Source of the DNA: JANMCE01 sp963791625
Lineage (GTDB): Bacteria; Actinomycetota; Acidimicrobiia; Acidimicrobiales; Ilumatobacteraceae
Length of the DNA: 64,000 nt
NCBI GenBank assembly: GCA_963791625.1
Contig: CAWBTA010000006.1
Span: 1,364,001 to 1,428,000 of the forward strand
Direction: 5' to 3'
Position numbers and translations under genes: made by a program. Under the pieces are notes generated by a model. It did no database searches and was not told the origin of the DNA. It saw nothing but the letters and a program-made list of their open reading frames with translations. Below are positions 39,806 to 48,359 of this stretch, piece after piece. Every line of letters starts with the position of its first letter. The stretch's first letter is position 1.

Positions 39806-41212
39806 TTAGTGACTCGCCACTGCTGTAGCACTCGGCCTGTCGGCTTGTTCCCACGCAGTGAACCCGCCAACGAGGTCCGAGACGTCCTTGAATCCGGCAG
39901 ACCGCATGACCGATGCCGCCACCATCGAGCGGTATCCGCTGCCGCAATACACAACCGTTGGCGCGGTCGGATTCAACTCACCGAGTCGATCGAGAATTCG
40001 GGCAAGCGGTACCTCTCGGGCGCCGTCCACCTTGCCCTTCGCGACCTCGCCCGGTCCGCGCACATCGACGAGTTGAAGGCCTTCCACATGGCTCATCCGA
40101 TCGACGAGCTCATCGACAGTGAGGCGCGATGCCGACGTTACCCAGCCAGGATGGCTGAGGAACGAAGACAGAGGATCATCAAGACAGCCAATGACGTGGT
40201 CGAACCCGATACGAGCCAGGCGGTTCTTGGCCTCCAATTCCGTACCGTTATCGCACACCAACACAATGGGCTGGTCCGCCGTGAGCACGTCGCCGGCGTA
40301 CTCGGCATAGCGACCCGCCAGACCGACGTTGTACGACCCGACGAGGTGGCCCTGAGCAAAGACCGCGGGGTCGCGACTGTCGAGAACGACTGCGCCACGG
40401 CGCTGCTCCGCAAGCACTTCGGTCATGGACATCGAGCGAGGCAGCGCGTTTTCTGTCAGCACCTCATGGGTCTGCTTGTTGCGAGTCGCCGCGAATGCGA
40501 AGTAGAGCGGAGACAGGCTCTGTCCCTCGGTTACTGCGTGGACAAAGTCATCCTCAGACATGTCCTGAAGCGCGTAGTTCGTTCTGCGCTGTTCACCAAT
40601 CGTGGATTCGGTTTCGGATGACAAGAACTTGCCACAGGCCGAACCGGCGCCGTGTGCAGGAAACACCCGCGTGGCGTCCGGTAATGTCATGAGCTGCTCA
40701 CGCGTCGATCGATACAGTGACCTCGCCAGCTCGTCGGCGGAAACCCCAACGGACGTCAATAGGTCTGGTCGACCGACATCTCCGATAAAGAGCGTGTCAC
40801 CGGTAAGCACTCCGTACGGCACCTCATCGCCTTCATGCTCGCGTACCACGATCGATATCGACTCGGGCGTGTGGCCAGGCGTGTGGCGAATCTCTAGCGA
40901 AACCTCACCCAATGACAACACCTGCTTGTGTTCCAAACCGTCGATCGGAAACTCAACCGCGTCTTTCGCCGCCGAGCCGTACGAAATGATCGCACCGGTT
41001 GCCGCCTGCAATTCAAGGTGACCCGACAAGAAGTCTGCGTGGAAGTGAGTCTCGATGACCCGCTCGATGGTGAGGCAATGTGTCTGAGCATCGGCGAGGT
41101 ACTCGGCGATCTCACGTTGAGGGTCCACAACGACGGCACGGCCGGTCGTCTCATCACCGATGAGATACGAGGCCTGCGAGAGGCAGCCGAGGTAGTACTG
41201 CTTGACGATCAT
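39806..41212 (-). CDS. CstB-like persulfide dioxygenase with two rhodanese domains
   Basis: 468 aa from ATG 41212; longer frames upstream overlap the promoter. Residues 1-250 are an ETHE1-type metallo-beta-lactamase fold: T-H56-F-H58-A-D60-x4-H65, H113 ('TPGHT') and D138 ('TGDTLF'), with H56, H113 and D138 as likely Fe(II) ligands. Two rhodanese domains follow, with C320 ('CDNGTE') and C423 ('YCGSGYRS'). The order PDO-rhodanese-rhodanese matches CstB, which converts low-molecular-weight persulfides to thiosulfate/sulfite. It is the first gene of the molybdoenzyme operon, which could oxidise the sulfite formed. Confidence 0.88.
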   Translation of the reverse strand: MIVKQYYLGCLSQASYLIGDETTGRAVVVDPQREIAEYLADAQTHCLTIERVIETHFHADFLSGHLELQAATGAIISYGSAAKDAVEFPIDGLEHKQVLSLGEVSLEIRHTPGHTPESISIVVREHEGDEVPYGVLTGDTLFIGDVGRPDLLTSVGVSADELARSLYRSTREQLMTLPDATRVFPAHGAGSACGKFLSSETESTIGEQRRTNYALQDMSEDDFVHAVTEGQSLSPLYFAFAATRNKQTHEVLTENALPRSMSMTEVLAEQRRGAVVLDSRDPAVFAQGHLVGSYNVGLAGRYAEYAGDVLTADQPIVLVCDNGTELEAKNRLARIGFDHVIGCLDDPLSSFLSHPGWVTSASRLTVDELVDRMSHVEGLQLVDVRGPGEVAKGKVDGAREVPLARILDRLGELNPTAPTVVYCGSGYRSMVAASVMRSAGFKDVSDLVGGFTAWEQADRPSATAVASH

Positions 41213-41261
41213 GGACGTCCTCCATGTGCAAACTCTCCCACCATTCGCACGTATAGCCGAA

Positions 41262-41271
41262 TGTCCGGACA
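41262..41271. promoter_or_regulatory. Palindromic site TGTCCGGACA, candidate GntR operator 1
   Basis: A perfect 10-base palindrome 50 bases upstream of the persulfide dioxygenase start (minus strand) in the 144-base divergent region shared with the GntR gene. A near copy is at 41336-41345. GntR/HutC regulators bind short palindromes of this size, and paired copies next to the regulator's own gene support autoregulation. Confidence 0.5.
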
Positions 41272-41333
41272 ACCTAGTCCAATTGAAACCCGACCACAAC
41301 GGCCACGATTCGAATGCCTTGCACCGTTCTCCA

Positions 41334-41347
41334 AATGTCCGTACATT
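41334..41347. promoter_or_regulatory. Palindromic site AATGTCCGTACATT, candidate GntR operator 2
   Basis: A 14-base near-palindrome ending nine bases before the GTG start of the GntR gene. It shares AATGTCCG(G/T)ACA with operator 1. Its position over the presumed promoter and start region of the regulator would fit repression of its own synthesis. Confidence 0.5.
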
Positions 41348-41356
41348 GATCATATC

Positions 41357-42148
41357 GTGGGAAATGTTGCTCTTAGGCCTGACCGTTCCAGCCCGATGCC
41401 CCTCTGGGCCCAGGTGCTCGAAGATCTGCGACGTCGACTCGCCAGTGGAGAGTTCGAGGCCGGGTTTCCCGCCGAGCGCGAATTGATTGAGCAGTACGAA
41501 ACGAGTCGACACACCATGCGCGACGCCATGCGTCGCTTGCACAATGAAGGGCTCATAGACCGCGAACGTGGCCGCGGAACCTTTATCCGCCGTACCCCCA
41601 TCGAGCAGCGCACCGGTGCGCTCTACAGCCTTTTCCGCTCGATCGAGGACCACGGTTATCGGCAGCGCAACACCGTGCTCGATCTAGAAAAGCGGCGCGA
41701 ACCCCACGTAGCCATTCTCTTGGGCCTTCCGCCATCGACTGATTTCGTCTACCTGCATCGCCTTCGCTATGCCGATGATCGCCCCGTCGCCACCGACGAA
41801 ATTTGGCTCGTGGCCAAGGTAGCGGCACCGCTCCTCACCGTCGATTTCGAACACACAGCCGTCTACATCGAGCTGGAGAGTCGATGCGGCGTGCGGCCGG
41901 GCGCCGGGTGGGAAAAGGTGCATCCGACACTACCGACCACCGCAGAACGGTCGCTCCTGAACCTGAAAGCTCGCCAACCCGCCTTCATGGTTGAGCGCTA
42001 CACCGAGCACGCCGGTCGAGCACTCGAGTGGCGCCGAACCATCATCAGCGGGGAACTCTTCACCTTCACGACAACGTGGGGGGACATGGGCGAGCCAAAG
42101 GGCCTTCCCTCCTTCGCGCCAAGCCAAGCAGCGGCTTCAGCGAAATGA
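41357..42148 (+). CDS. GntR/HutC-family transcriptional regulator
   Basis: 263 aa from GTG 41357 or 250 aa from ATG 41396. The N-terminal winged helix reads 'PLWAQVLEDLRRRLASGEFEAG', 'PAERELIEQYETSRHTMRDAMRRL' and 'GLIDRERGRGTFI', the GntR signature. The C-terminal ~170 residues resemble a UTRA ligand domain of the HutC subfamily ('FVYLHRLRYADDRPVATDEIWL', 'RYTEHAGRALEWRRTII'). It is divergent from the persulfide-dioxygenase/molybdoenzyme operon and is its likely regulator through the two palindromes between them. The ligand is unknown; a sulfur compound or taurine-like molecule is conceivable. Confidence 0.9.
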   Translation: MGNVALRPDRSSPMPLWAQVLEDLRRRLASGEFEAGFPAERELIEQYETSRHTMRDAMRRLHNEGLIDRERGRGTFIRRTPIEQRTGALYSLFRSIEDHGYRQRNTVLDLEKRREPHVAILLGLPPSTDFVYLHRLRYADDRPVATDEIWLVAKVAAPLLTVDFEHTAVYIELESRCGVRPGAGWEKVHPTLPTTAERSLLNLKARQPAFMVERYTEHAGRALEWRRTIISGELFTFTTTWGDMGEPKGLPSFAPSQAAASAK

Positions 42149-42209
42149 CCGCTGGACAAGCGGCGATATCCCAAGTCACTCGGCAATCTCTACGCGGTGC
42201 TTGAGGGTT

Positions 42210-43514
42210 TCAGCCGTCCTCGTCATGGATACCCTCGGGCAGGCGGTGGCCTACGTGCACGAGGAATCGATCGATTTGGCGATCGATCAGCCACGCCGCG
42301 GCGACGACGGCGGCGATGACCGGGATCAAGGAGTAGTCACCGACAAGCTCAGGGACCATCACGACCGCCATCAGTGGAGAACGCAACCCGACGGTCAACC
42401 CGACCGCCATCGCTGCGATCGTGATGTCCAACGAGCTGACCGGCGCGATTCCGAGGCCCGATAATCCCAATGAGGCAAGCAGCGCGAATCCGGCCGCGAC
42501 ACTCAAGGTCGGAGTGAGCACCCCACCCGGCACTCCGGACGCAAGCGCGGCGGTGGTGCCAACGAGCTTGCCGAAGGCCAGCGCGACGGCCAAACCAATC
42601 GTGGCGGTTCCGGCGGTCGAACGCAATGCTTCCATCCCATTTCCAGCCGCATCACGAAACACTGCTACCGAAACACCCGCGAGGACGGCCAGTGCCAACG
42701 TCGAGATCAGCAGCTGAGTTCTGGAACGTTCCGTCACCATGTTCGGTGCGAAACGGACGCGAACTTCTAAGAAGACTCGAGCACCGAGAACCGCCGGAAC
42801 GAGCGCTATGAGCGCACCAACTGCGATCGAGGAGGCTTTCGCCACCGACCCTGCCTGAAAGATGGGGTGGCCACCAAGCACCCGCGTTGAGAACAAATAT
42901 CCCGCAGCTGCGCCGGAGATCGTGAACAGCGAACCCCGTCTGCTGTTCCGCACGTTGAGGTGTTCGTCGAGGTACAACACAGCGGCGATCGGCGCATGGT
43001 AGGCCGCAGCGAATCCGGCGGCGATGCCCGCAGCGGCAAGCGCGTCGCCGCGTCCTCCGGTCTTTCGTCCGACTACTGAGCCGAACGCACCGCTGCCTTC
43101 AATGATCGCAGCCTCACGGCCAATCGAGGCTATCGCTGCAGTAACGAGCCAGGTCGCAAAGACCCGCAACGCGCTGCCTCGCGCCGAAATTGTGCGATCC
43201 TCGCCCCTCGCTGACGCGGCGACCGCTTCAACGCCAAGACCGTCAGCCCACTTTGCGTGCGACCATCGGCCAAGCAGTGCCGCTGCCATGACTGCGCCTG
43301 TGACCAGCAGACCAACCTCGACTCGTGGAAGGCTTCGCGCTGCTGCGACCGGGCCTGACTCGCCGCTGATCAGCTCCAAGAGTTTCTCGGCAGCCAACTT
43401 GAATTCGAAAGCGAACGTTGCCGCAAATACTACGACAAGCACGAACAGACCTACCGTCGCAACCCTGGGCCGGCGAGGGTCAAAATCTAGTCCGGTTGCT
43501 TGCGGCTGCTCCAT
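42210..43514 (-). CDS. CLC-type chloride channel/antiporter
   Basis: 434 aa from ATG 43514, with about ten membrane segments. The filter region 'SIGREAAIIEGSGAFG' keeps the gating glutamate of the GREGP motif, and 'ASGVPGGVLTPTLSVAAG' corresponds to the GGxFxP motif. The usual first motif GSGIP is not recognisable, so anion selectivity may differ (CLC-F-like and other divergent clades also vary here). It exchanges or conducts halide, nitrate or fluoride across the membrane. It is convergent with the GntR gene, and its relation to the sulfur operon is unclear. Confidence 0.85.
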   Translation of the reverse strand: MEQPQATGLDFDPRRPRVATVGLFVLVVVFAATFAFEFKLAAEKLLELISGESGPVAAARSLPRVEVGLLVTGAVMAAALLGRWSHAKWADGLGVEAVAASARGEDRTISARGSALRVFATWLVTAAIASIGREAAIIEGSGAFGSVVGRKTGGRGDALAAAGIAAGFAAAYHAPIAAVLYLDEHLNVRNSRRGSLFTISGAAAGYLFSTRVLGGHPIFQAGSVAKASSIAVGALIALVPAVLGARVFLEVRVRFAPNMVTERSRTQLLISTLALAVLAGVSVAVFRDAAGNGMEALRSTAGTATIGLAVALAFGKLVGTTAALASGVPGGVLTPTLSVAAGFALLASLGLSGLGIAPVSSLDITIAAMAVGLTVGLRSPLMAVVMVPELVGDYSLIPVIAAVVAAAWLIDRQIDRFLVHVGHRLPEGIHDEDG

Positions 43515-43573
43515 GGAACCATCCTTACCGCAGTACAGCACAACACCACGCAACGAAGGATCACCTGCCGGAG

Positions 43574-46500
43574 TCAGGGACCGATGCGCGGGACCTTGAG
43601 TTGGTCGAGCTGGTCGTTCAGTCGGGCAAGATCACCCGAGACCAGTGCGTTGAGACTGCCGAGGTGGCCGTCGATTTGGGCGGCGAGCTTGTCGTAGACG
43701 GCGTAGGACTGGCTGGTCGGTCTGGCATCCGCACTACTGACAACGGGTGGGAGCGCACTCAGCTTTTCGAAGAGCTGCTCTCGATAGTTGAGCGTGTCAC
43801 CGTCGGAAGTGAATTCGACTTGCACCAACTCGTTTTCGATGGCGGTCAGACGCCGGCAAAACTCGCCAGCCGCCTGCACGACAGTTGAGGCCGATACAGT
43901 TTCCGATAAGCGTGCCGTCCACTCGCCGATTTGCTGCTTCATCGTGCGGATGCTGTTCACGCCCGTGGCGATGTCGGACAGCTTGTCTTGGATACGCCGG
44001 AGGAGTTCGAACTGCTCGGCCAACGCGTCGTTGCCCGTGTCCACCCGCGGATCCTTCAGCAACGAAAACGTCTGCGTCATCGACCACTCGCCCACCGTCA
44101 GGGTTGCTGAGTAGATACCCGGCTTGGCCAGAGGACCGGCGGGTCGAGTGTGAAAGTCGGTGTCGATCATCTTCACACCGGCCGGATACGTCATTGGCCA
44201 CTGGAAGCTGTTCATGCCCTCGTGGGCCGTGATGTAGAGACCCTTGCGATCCTTCTTGTCGCCGGGAATGGTGCTCGGAAACGTATCTACGACGTTGCCG
44301 TCTGCGTCGCTGATAGCCAGTGCAGCAACCCCGACCGCTGGCTGGTCGAGGTAGTAGGTGATTCGCACTCCACGCTCAAGATCACTACCGGCATCAAGCA
44401 CTCGCCTGGTGGTGTGGCCCGTGTCGTGTTCGTCGAGGTAGAAGGTGGCGTTCTGGCCGGCCGTGACGTGATAGTTCTTGCCACCGGTGGTACCGCCCCA
44501 CGCCGCGGTGATGTGGGGTGGTGTCCGAACAACATCGCGGGGCTTGAGGAGGAACCTGTCTGCGCCGATGAGCTCGTCGTACATCTGATGCAGTGGTGTG
44601 AGATCGTCCAGAATCCAGAACGAACGACCGTGGGTAGCTACCACCAGATCGGTGTCTTTGATGACGAAGTCGTAGATCGGCGTGACCGGCAAGTTCGCCT
44701 GCAACGGCTGCCAATTGGTGCCGTCATCGAACGACACATGGATGCCGAGTTCCGTGCCGACATACAGCAAGCCCTGGCGATTCGGGTCTTCCCGAATCAC
44801 CCGACAAAACTCGCCCTCGGGCAGACCCTGGTCGATCCGTTGCCAGGTCGTGCCGAGATTGCTGGTCTTGTAGATGTAGGGCGCATAGTCGCCCATCTTG
44901 TGGCGGGCAACGGTCATGTAGACGGTGCCTGCGGTGTGGGGTGACTCGGCCAGCATGGTGATCTGCGAGAACTTCGCAAGGTCGGGTGGCGTGACGTTCA
45001 CCCAGTCGCCGCCGTCGTTCATCGAGACGTGCACCAGACCATCATCGGAGCCGGCCATCAATACACCCGGCTGATGCGCAGAAACGACGAGGGAGAAGAT
45101 GGTGGCGTACATTTCGGCACCCGCCGTGTCCATCGTGAGCGGGCCAGACACGCCAAGCGTGGCCGGGTCGGCGTAGGTCAGGTCCGGGCTGATGGCGTCC
45201 CAACTGTGACCTTCATTCGTCGAACGGAACACTTTGTTTCCCGCGGTGTACAACACGCTTGCGTCCTGCGGCGAGAACACGATGGGATACGTCCACTGGA
45301 AGCGAACTTCGGCCGTTGCCCCGTCGTGATACGCCTCTGGCCAGACGCTGACGAGCTGCGTTTGTTTGGTGCGGTGGTCGTAGCGCTGCAGCGCTTCACC
45401 TCCGCCGGGCGAGCTGCCGATGGCACCGACGTACACGATGTTCGGGTCCCCCGGCTTGGGCGCAACGTACCCACTTTCGGCCGTGCCTGGCGAGTAGCAG
45501 TCGGACCAGTTGATGGAGCCAAGGCCCGTCTGACTCGGCACCGCCAGACTGGAGTTGTCCTGCTGTGAGCCGTACACCATGTAGGGAAACTGATCATCGG
45601 TAGCAACGTGGTAGAACTGCGCGGTCAGCTGGTTGTAGATGGTCGACCATGATCGTCCAGCGTTGAACGACACCCAAGCGCCGCCGTCATCACAACCAAT
45701 CATGCGGTTGGGATTCGTTGGGTCGATCCACAGGGCGTGGTTGTCACCATGCGGCGTATGGAACTCATCGAAGGTCTTGCCGCCATCGATCGATTTCCAG
45801 GCCTTCATGTTCATCACGAACACGGTGTCGGCCTCTGCCGGGTGCGCTATGACGTGCTGGTAGTACCAGGGGCGCCAGCCAAGGTCGGGCTTCGAACACA
45901 CCTTTTCCCAGGTTTCACCCATGTCATCTGAGCGATACAAACCTCGCTTGCGACCCTCGGCCTCGACCATCGCAAACACTCTGCCCGAGCGTGCCTGGGA
46001 GACCGATACCCCGATTTTGCCGAGGGTGCCGTCGGGCATCCCTGGCCTCGTGCTGAGGTTCTCCCACGTGTCGCCGCCATCACGTGATCGCCACAAACCG
46101 CAGTCCGGTCCACCACTGTTGATCGACCAGAACGTTCGGCGGGCCTGCCACATGGTGGCGAAGATGATGCGTGGATTGTTCGGGTCAAGACAGACGTCGA
46201 TCGCACCAGCACTGTCGCTGACGAACAGGACGAGTTCCCAGCTCTCGCCGCCGTCCTTCGAGCGATACAACCCACGCTCCGGATTGTCTTTCGCCGAATG
46301 ACCGAGCGCCGCGACGTAGACGATGTCGGGGTTGGTGGGATGCACCCGAATTTCGCCGATGTGTCGTGACTCTCGAAGTCCGATGTGCTTCCACGTGACA
46401 CCAGCGTCAGTGGATTTGTACACGCCGTCGCCGTGGGTGACATCAATGCGAATGGTGGCCTCACCCGTTCCGGCGTAAATCACGTTGCCGTCCGATGGCG

Positions 46501-46726
46501 CTACGGCCAACGCACCGATCGAGCCGGTCGTGAGGAATCCGTCGGTGATGTTCTCCCAGTACTGGCCGGCGTCGTCAGATTTCCAGACACCACCGGCAAC
46601 GGCACCGTGGTAAAAGACGGCCGGCTTCTTCGGGTCGGCGGCGACGGCCACGACACGCCCACCACGACTCGGGCCAATGCAGCGGTAGCGGAGTTGGCTG
46701 AGAAACTTCGGATCGACGCTCGACAT
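43574..46726 (-). CDS. Large BNR/sortilin-type beta-propeller protein
   Basis: 1050 aa. Repeated 'S.DGG..W' or 'TDAG.TW' Asp-box motifs (for example 'KSDDAGQYW', 'KSTDAGVTW', 'RSKDGGESW', 'RSNEGHSW'-like) mark many blades of a WD40/YVTN/BNR-like (Sortilin_N) propeller over residues ~10-740. The C-terminal ~300 residues form a further region with helices and beta structure seen in 'glycosyl hydrolase' annotated BNR proteins. There is no signal peptide, which is odd for the family. The catalytic role, if any, is unknown. It is preceded by a 147-base gap holding only promoter sequence. Confidence 0.8.
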   Translation of the reverse strand: MSSVDPKFLSQLRYRCIGPSRGGRVVAVAADPKKPAVFYHGAVAGGVWKSDDAGQYWENITDGFLTTGSIGALAVAPSDGNVIYAGTGEATIRIDVTHGDGVYKSTDAGVTWKHIGLRESRHIGEIRVHPTNPDIVYVAALGHSAKDNPERGLYRSKDGGESWELVLFVSDSAGAIDVCLDPNNPRIIFATMWQARRTFWSINSGGPDCGLWRSRDGGDTWENLSTRPGMPDGTLGKIGVSVSQARSGRVFAMVEAEGRKRGLYRSDDMGETWEKVCSKPDLGWRPWYYQHVIAHPAEADTVFVMNMKAWKSIDGGKTFDEFHTPHGDNHALWIDPTNPNRMIGCDDGGAWVSFNAGRSWSTIYNQLTAQFYHVATDDQFPYMVYGSQQDNSSLAVPSQTGLGSINWSDCYSPGTAESGYVAPKPGDPNIVYVGAIGSSPGGGEALQRYDHRTKQTQLVSVWPEAYHDGATAEVRFQWTYPIVFSPQDASVLYTAGNKVFRSTNEGHSWDAISPDLTYADPATLGVSGPLTMDTAGAEMYATIFSLVVSAHQPGVLMAGSDDGLVHVSMNDGGDWVNVTPPDLAKFSQITMLAESPHTAGTVYMTVARHKMGDYAPYIYKTSNLGTTWQRIDQGLPEGEFCRVIREDPNRQGLLYVGTELGIHVSFDDGTNWQPLQANLPVTPIYDFVIKDTDLVVATHGRSFWILDDLTPLHQMYDELIGADRFLLKPRDVVRTPPHITAAWGGTTGGKNYHVTAGQNATFYLDEHDTGHTTRRVLDAGSDLERGVRITYYLDQPAVGVAALAISDADGNVVDTFPSTIPGDKKDRKGLYITAHEGMNSFQWPMTYPAGVKMIDTDFHTRPAGPLAKPGIYSATLTVGEWSMTQTFSLLKDPRVDTGNDALAEQFELLRRIQDKLSDIATGVNSIRTMKQQIGEWTARLSETVSASTVVQAAGEFCRRLTAIENELVQVEFTSDGDTLNYREQLFEKLSALPPVVSSADARPTSQSYAVYDKLAAQIDGHLGSLNALVSGDLARLNDQLDQLKVPRIGP

Positions 46727-46873
46727 GGCGTCAGTTTGTCAGCCTCAGCCGTGATCGACCACGGTTCGACCTGACACATCTTCAGGTGACGCCGACCAAC
46801 GTCGGTAGGATGTGATCGGTCAGCCGAATCTCTGGTGACTCGGCCAGACCTCTCCTTCTGAAAGGTGCATCCG

Positions 46874-47101
46874 ATGCGTCGAAACCTTCCGTTGCGATTC
46901 TGGCTGGCGTCACTGGTCGCAAGTCTCTGCGTTCTGCTCCTCGTTGTCACCCTTTTCGTGCACGATTGGATCGAGCGACTCACCGGGCTGTCACCCGACG
47001 GTGGTGACGGCGCCCTCGAGTTCGCTCCCCCGCTTCTGCTGCTCGTGGTGCTCGGCGTTTCTGCACTGGCCGCCCGCCGCACCTACCGGGCCGCAACCTG
47101 A
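46874..47101 (+). CDS. Small membrane protein, two predicted helices
   Basis: 75 aa from ATG 46874, preceded by GAAAGG at suitable spacing (an ATG at 46865 is in frame). Hydrophobic segments 'FWLASLVASLCVLLLVVTLFV' and 'FAPPLLLLVVLGVSALAA' flank a short loop 'DWIERLTGLSPDGGDG'. It has no recognised family. It is divergent from the BNR gene and convergent with the YdeI-like gene. Codon use and the ribosome site support a real gene. Confidence 0.6.
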   Translation: MRRNLPLRFWLASLVASLCVLLLVVTLFVHDWIERLTGLSPDGGDGALEFAPPLLLLVVLGVSALAARRTYRAAT

Positions 47102-47136
47102 TTTCTGGCCGGTGGCCTGACAAAAGACCAGAACCG

Positions 47137-47763
47137 TTACGACAACGTCTTGGATCTTGCCTTCGCCGAACTCGGCTTCGGCGGTGATTGGGGGTAGATC
47201 GTTTCGCCTCGTTCGAGCATCGCAACGTAGGTGACGATCTTCGCTGCTCGTGTTTCGGCGCGTTTCACGTTTCCGATGCGGAAGAGAATCGCAAACCGAT
47301 TCTGGCTCGAGAGCTGCGCGAAGAAGGCCGCCGCGGTCGAGTTGGCGTCGAGGGCTGCCTGCAGATCGGCGGGAATCTCTGCGTCTTTCTGTTGGTACGC
47401 GGCGTCCCATCGTCCATCGGCACGGGCTTGATCCACTTGTGCCTGTCCGAGGGGACGCATGCGACCCGCAGCAGTAAGACGCTCGATATGTTCCTGATTG
47501 CGTTTCGACCAGATACTGCGCCGGCGGCGTGGGCCGAAGACCACCAGGTGGTAGTCGGCATCATGCGAACCGGCCTGGCCATCAATCCACCCGAAGCACA
47601 GCGCGGCATCAAGCGCCTCGGCGTAGGTGATACCGGGCAGCGAGGACGCCTTCTTTCGCAACCGAAGACGTACACCATCGTGATCCGGGTTGGCTTCCAT
47701 AAACGCCTCCCACTCGGCTACTGAATCGGCAGTGACGATCGGTTTGTCCTTTACAGCGACCAC
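47137..47763 (-). CDS. YdeI/OmpD-associated-family protein
   Basis: 208 aa. Features of the family are 'ITYAEALDAALCFGWIDGQ', 'RRRRSIWSKRNQEHIERL', 'GRMRPLGQAQVDQARADGRW' and the 'IPADLQAALDAN..A..FF..L...NR' C-terminal region. Family members are reported in connection with resistance to antimicrobial peptides or bacteriocins, but the molecular role is poorly known. It is a cytosolic protein by sequence. It stands alone, with the ParE-like gene divergent to its right. Confidence 0.82.
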   Translation of the reverse strand: MVAVKDKPIVTADSVAEWEAFMEANPDHDGVRLRLRKKASSLPGITYAEALDAALCFGWIDGQAGSHDADYHLVVFGPRRRRSIWSKRNQEHIERLTAAGRMRPLGQAQVDQARADGRWDAAYQQKDAEIPADLQAALDANSTAAAFFAQLSSQNRFAILFRIGNVKRAETRAAKIVTYVAMLERGETIYPQSPPKPSSAKARSKTLS

Positions 47764-47888
47764 CCACCCAACCTAGCGGCCCCAGAGATACGCGAGTCGT
47801 TTGGGGTCACGTCGTCGGTAGACGAAAGCAACTTCACGGTCACTTCGATCCGTCCGAGTCGTCCCCTGCCGATGCTGAGGGCCAAGCG

Positions 47889-48173
47889 TTGACCGTTTCC
47901 GCCAATCGACTCAGGTTTGGCGGCATGGCTACCTTGAAGGCCGTCGACCGGGCGATGTTCTCGATCGGCGACTCGCCCGGTATCGGCTCTCCGACATTCG
48001 CTGAAGCGCTCGACATTCCCGGTTTGCGCTACCGAGCGATCGCTTCGTTTCCCTACGCAATCTTCTACCAAGAGTCAGACGACGACATCCGCGTCCTGCG
48101 CGTTCTCCACCATGGCCGCGACATCATGAGCCTCATCGGTGCCACTGACCCAGACCGACCATCGAAAATCTGA
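47889..48173 (+). CDS. RelE/ParE-like toxin, apparently N-terminally truncated
   Basis: 94 aa from TTG 47889, or 82 aa from ATG 47925. The C-terminal two thirds match ParE: 'IPGLRYRAIASFPYAIFYQ' and 'IRVLRVLHHGRDI', where the last segment is the conserved core strand and catalytic-region helix. The first helical hairpin normally found in ParE/RelE (about 30 residues) is not seen, although the frame is open upstream with poor family match. No antitoxin gene lies beside it. It may be a decaying orphan toxin. Confidence 0.55.
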   Translation: MTVSANRLRFGGMATLKAVDRAMFSIGDSPGIGSPTFAEALDIPGLRYRAIASFPYAIFYQESDDDIRVLRVLHHGRDIMSLIGATDPDRPSKI

Positions 48174-48217
48174 GCGGCGCTAGGCCTCTGAACCGGCAGG
48201 AGAGTCTGGCCATAGGT

Positions 48218-48292
48218 TGGAGGCGACGCCGGGAATCGAACCCGGGTTCAGGGCTTTGCAGGCCCTTGCCTAAACCACTCGGCCACGTCGCC
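48218..48292 (-). tRNA. tRNA-Cys (anticodon GCA), CCA encoded
   Basis: The minus strand folds as a full cloverleaf: acceptor GGCGACG pairing with CGTCGCC, a T-arm with GGTTCGATTCC, and a seven-base anticodon loop CTGCAAA whose central GCA reads Cys codons. The discriminator U and a genome-encoded CCA follow (48218-48221). Its length of 75 with CCA and its features are standard. Confidence 0.95.
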
Positions 48293-48359
48293 ATCGCCGA
48301 CCTCCGAAGAAGTCGGCACGTGAGACTAGCTTAGCGGTTGCACGGTCGTCCGAATCGAT

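Noticed and set aside
39771..39947. N-terminal extension of the ferredoxin-NrfD gene
   Set aside because: It overlaps the end of the dioxygenase gene and has no family similarity; MTRYAFLID is the usual start.
40928..41356. N-terminal extension of the GntR gene to 40928
   Set aside because: It would run through the divergent dioxygenase gene and the promoter; the HTH begins after 41396.
42149..42163. Small hairpin CCGCT-N5-AGCGG between the GntR and CLC gene ends as a terminator
   Set aside because: A five-base stem without a T-tract is too weak to support.
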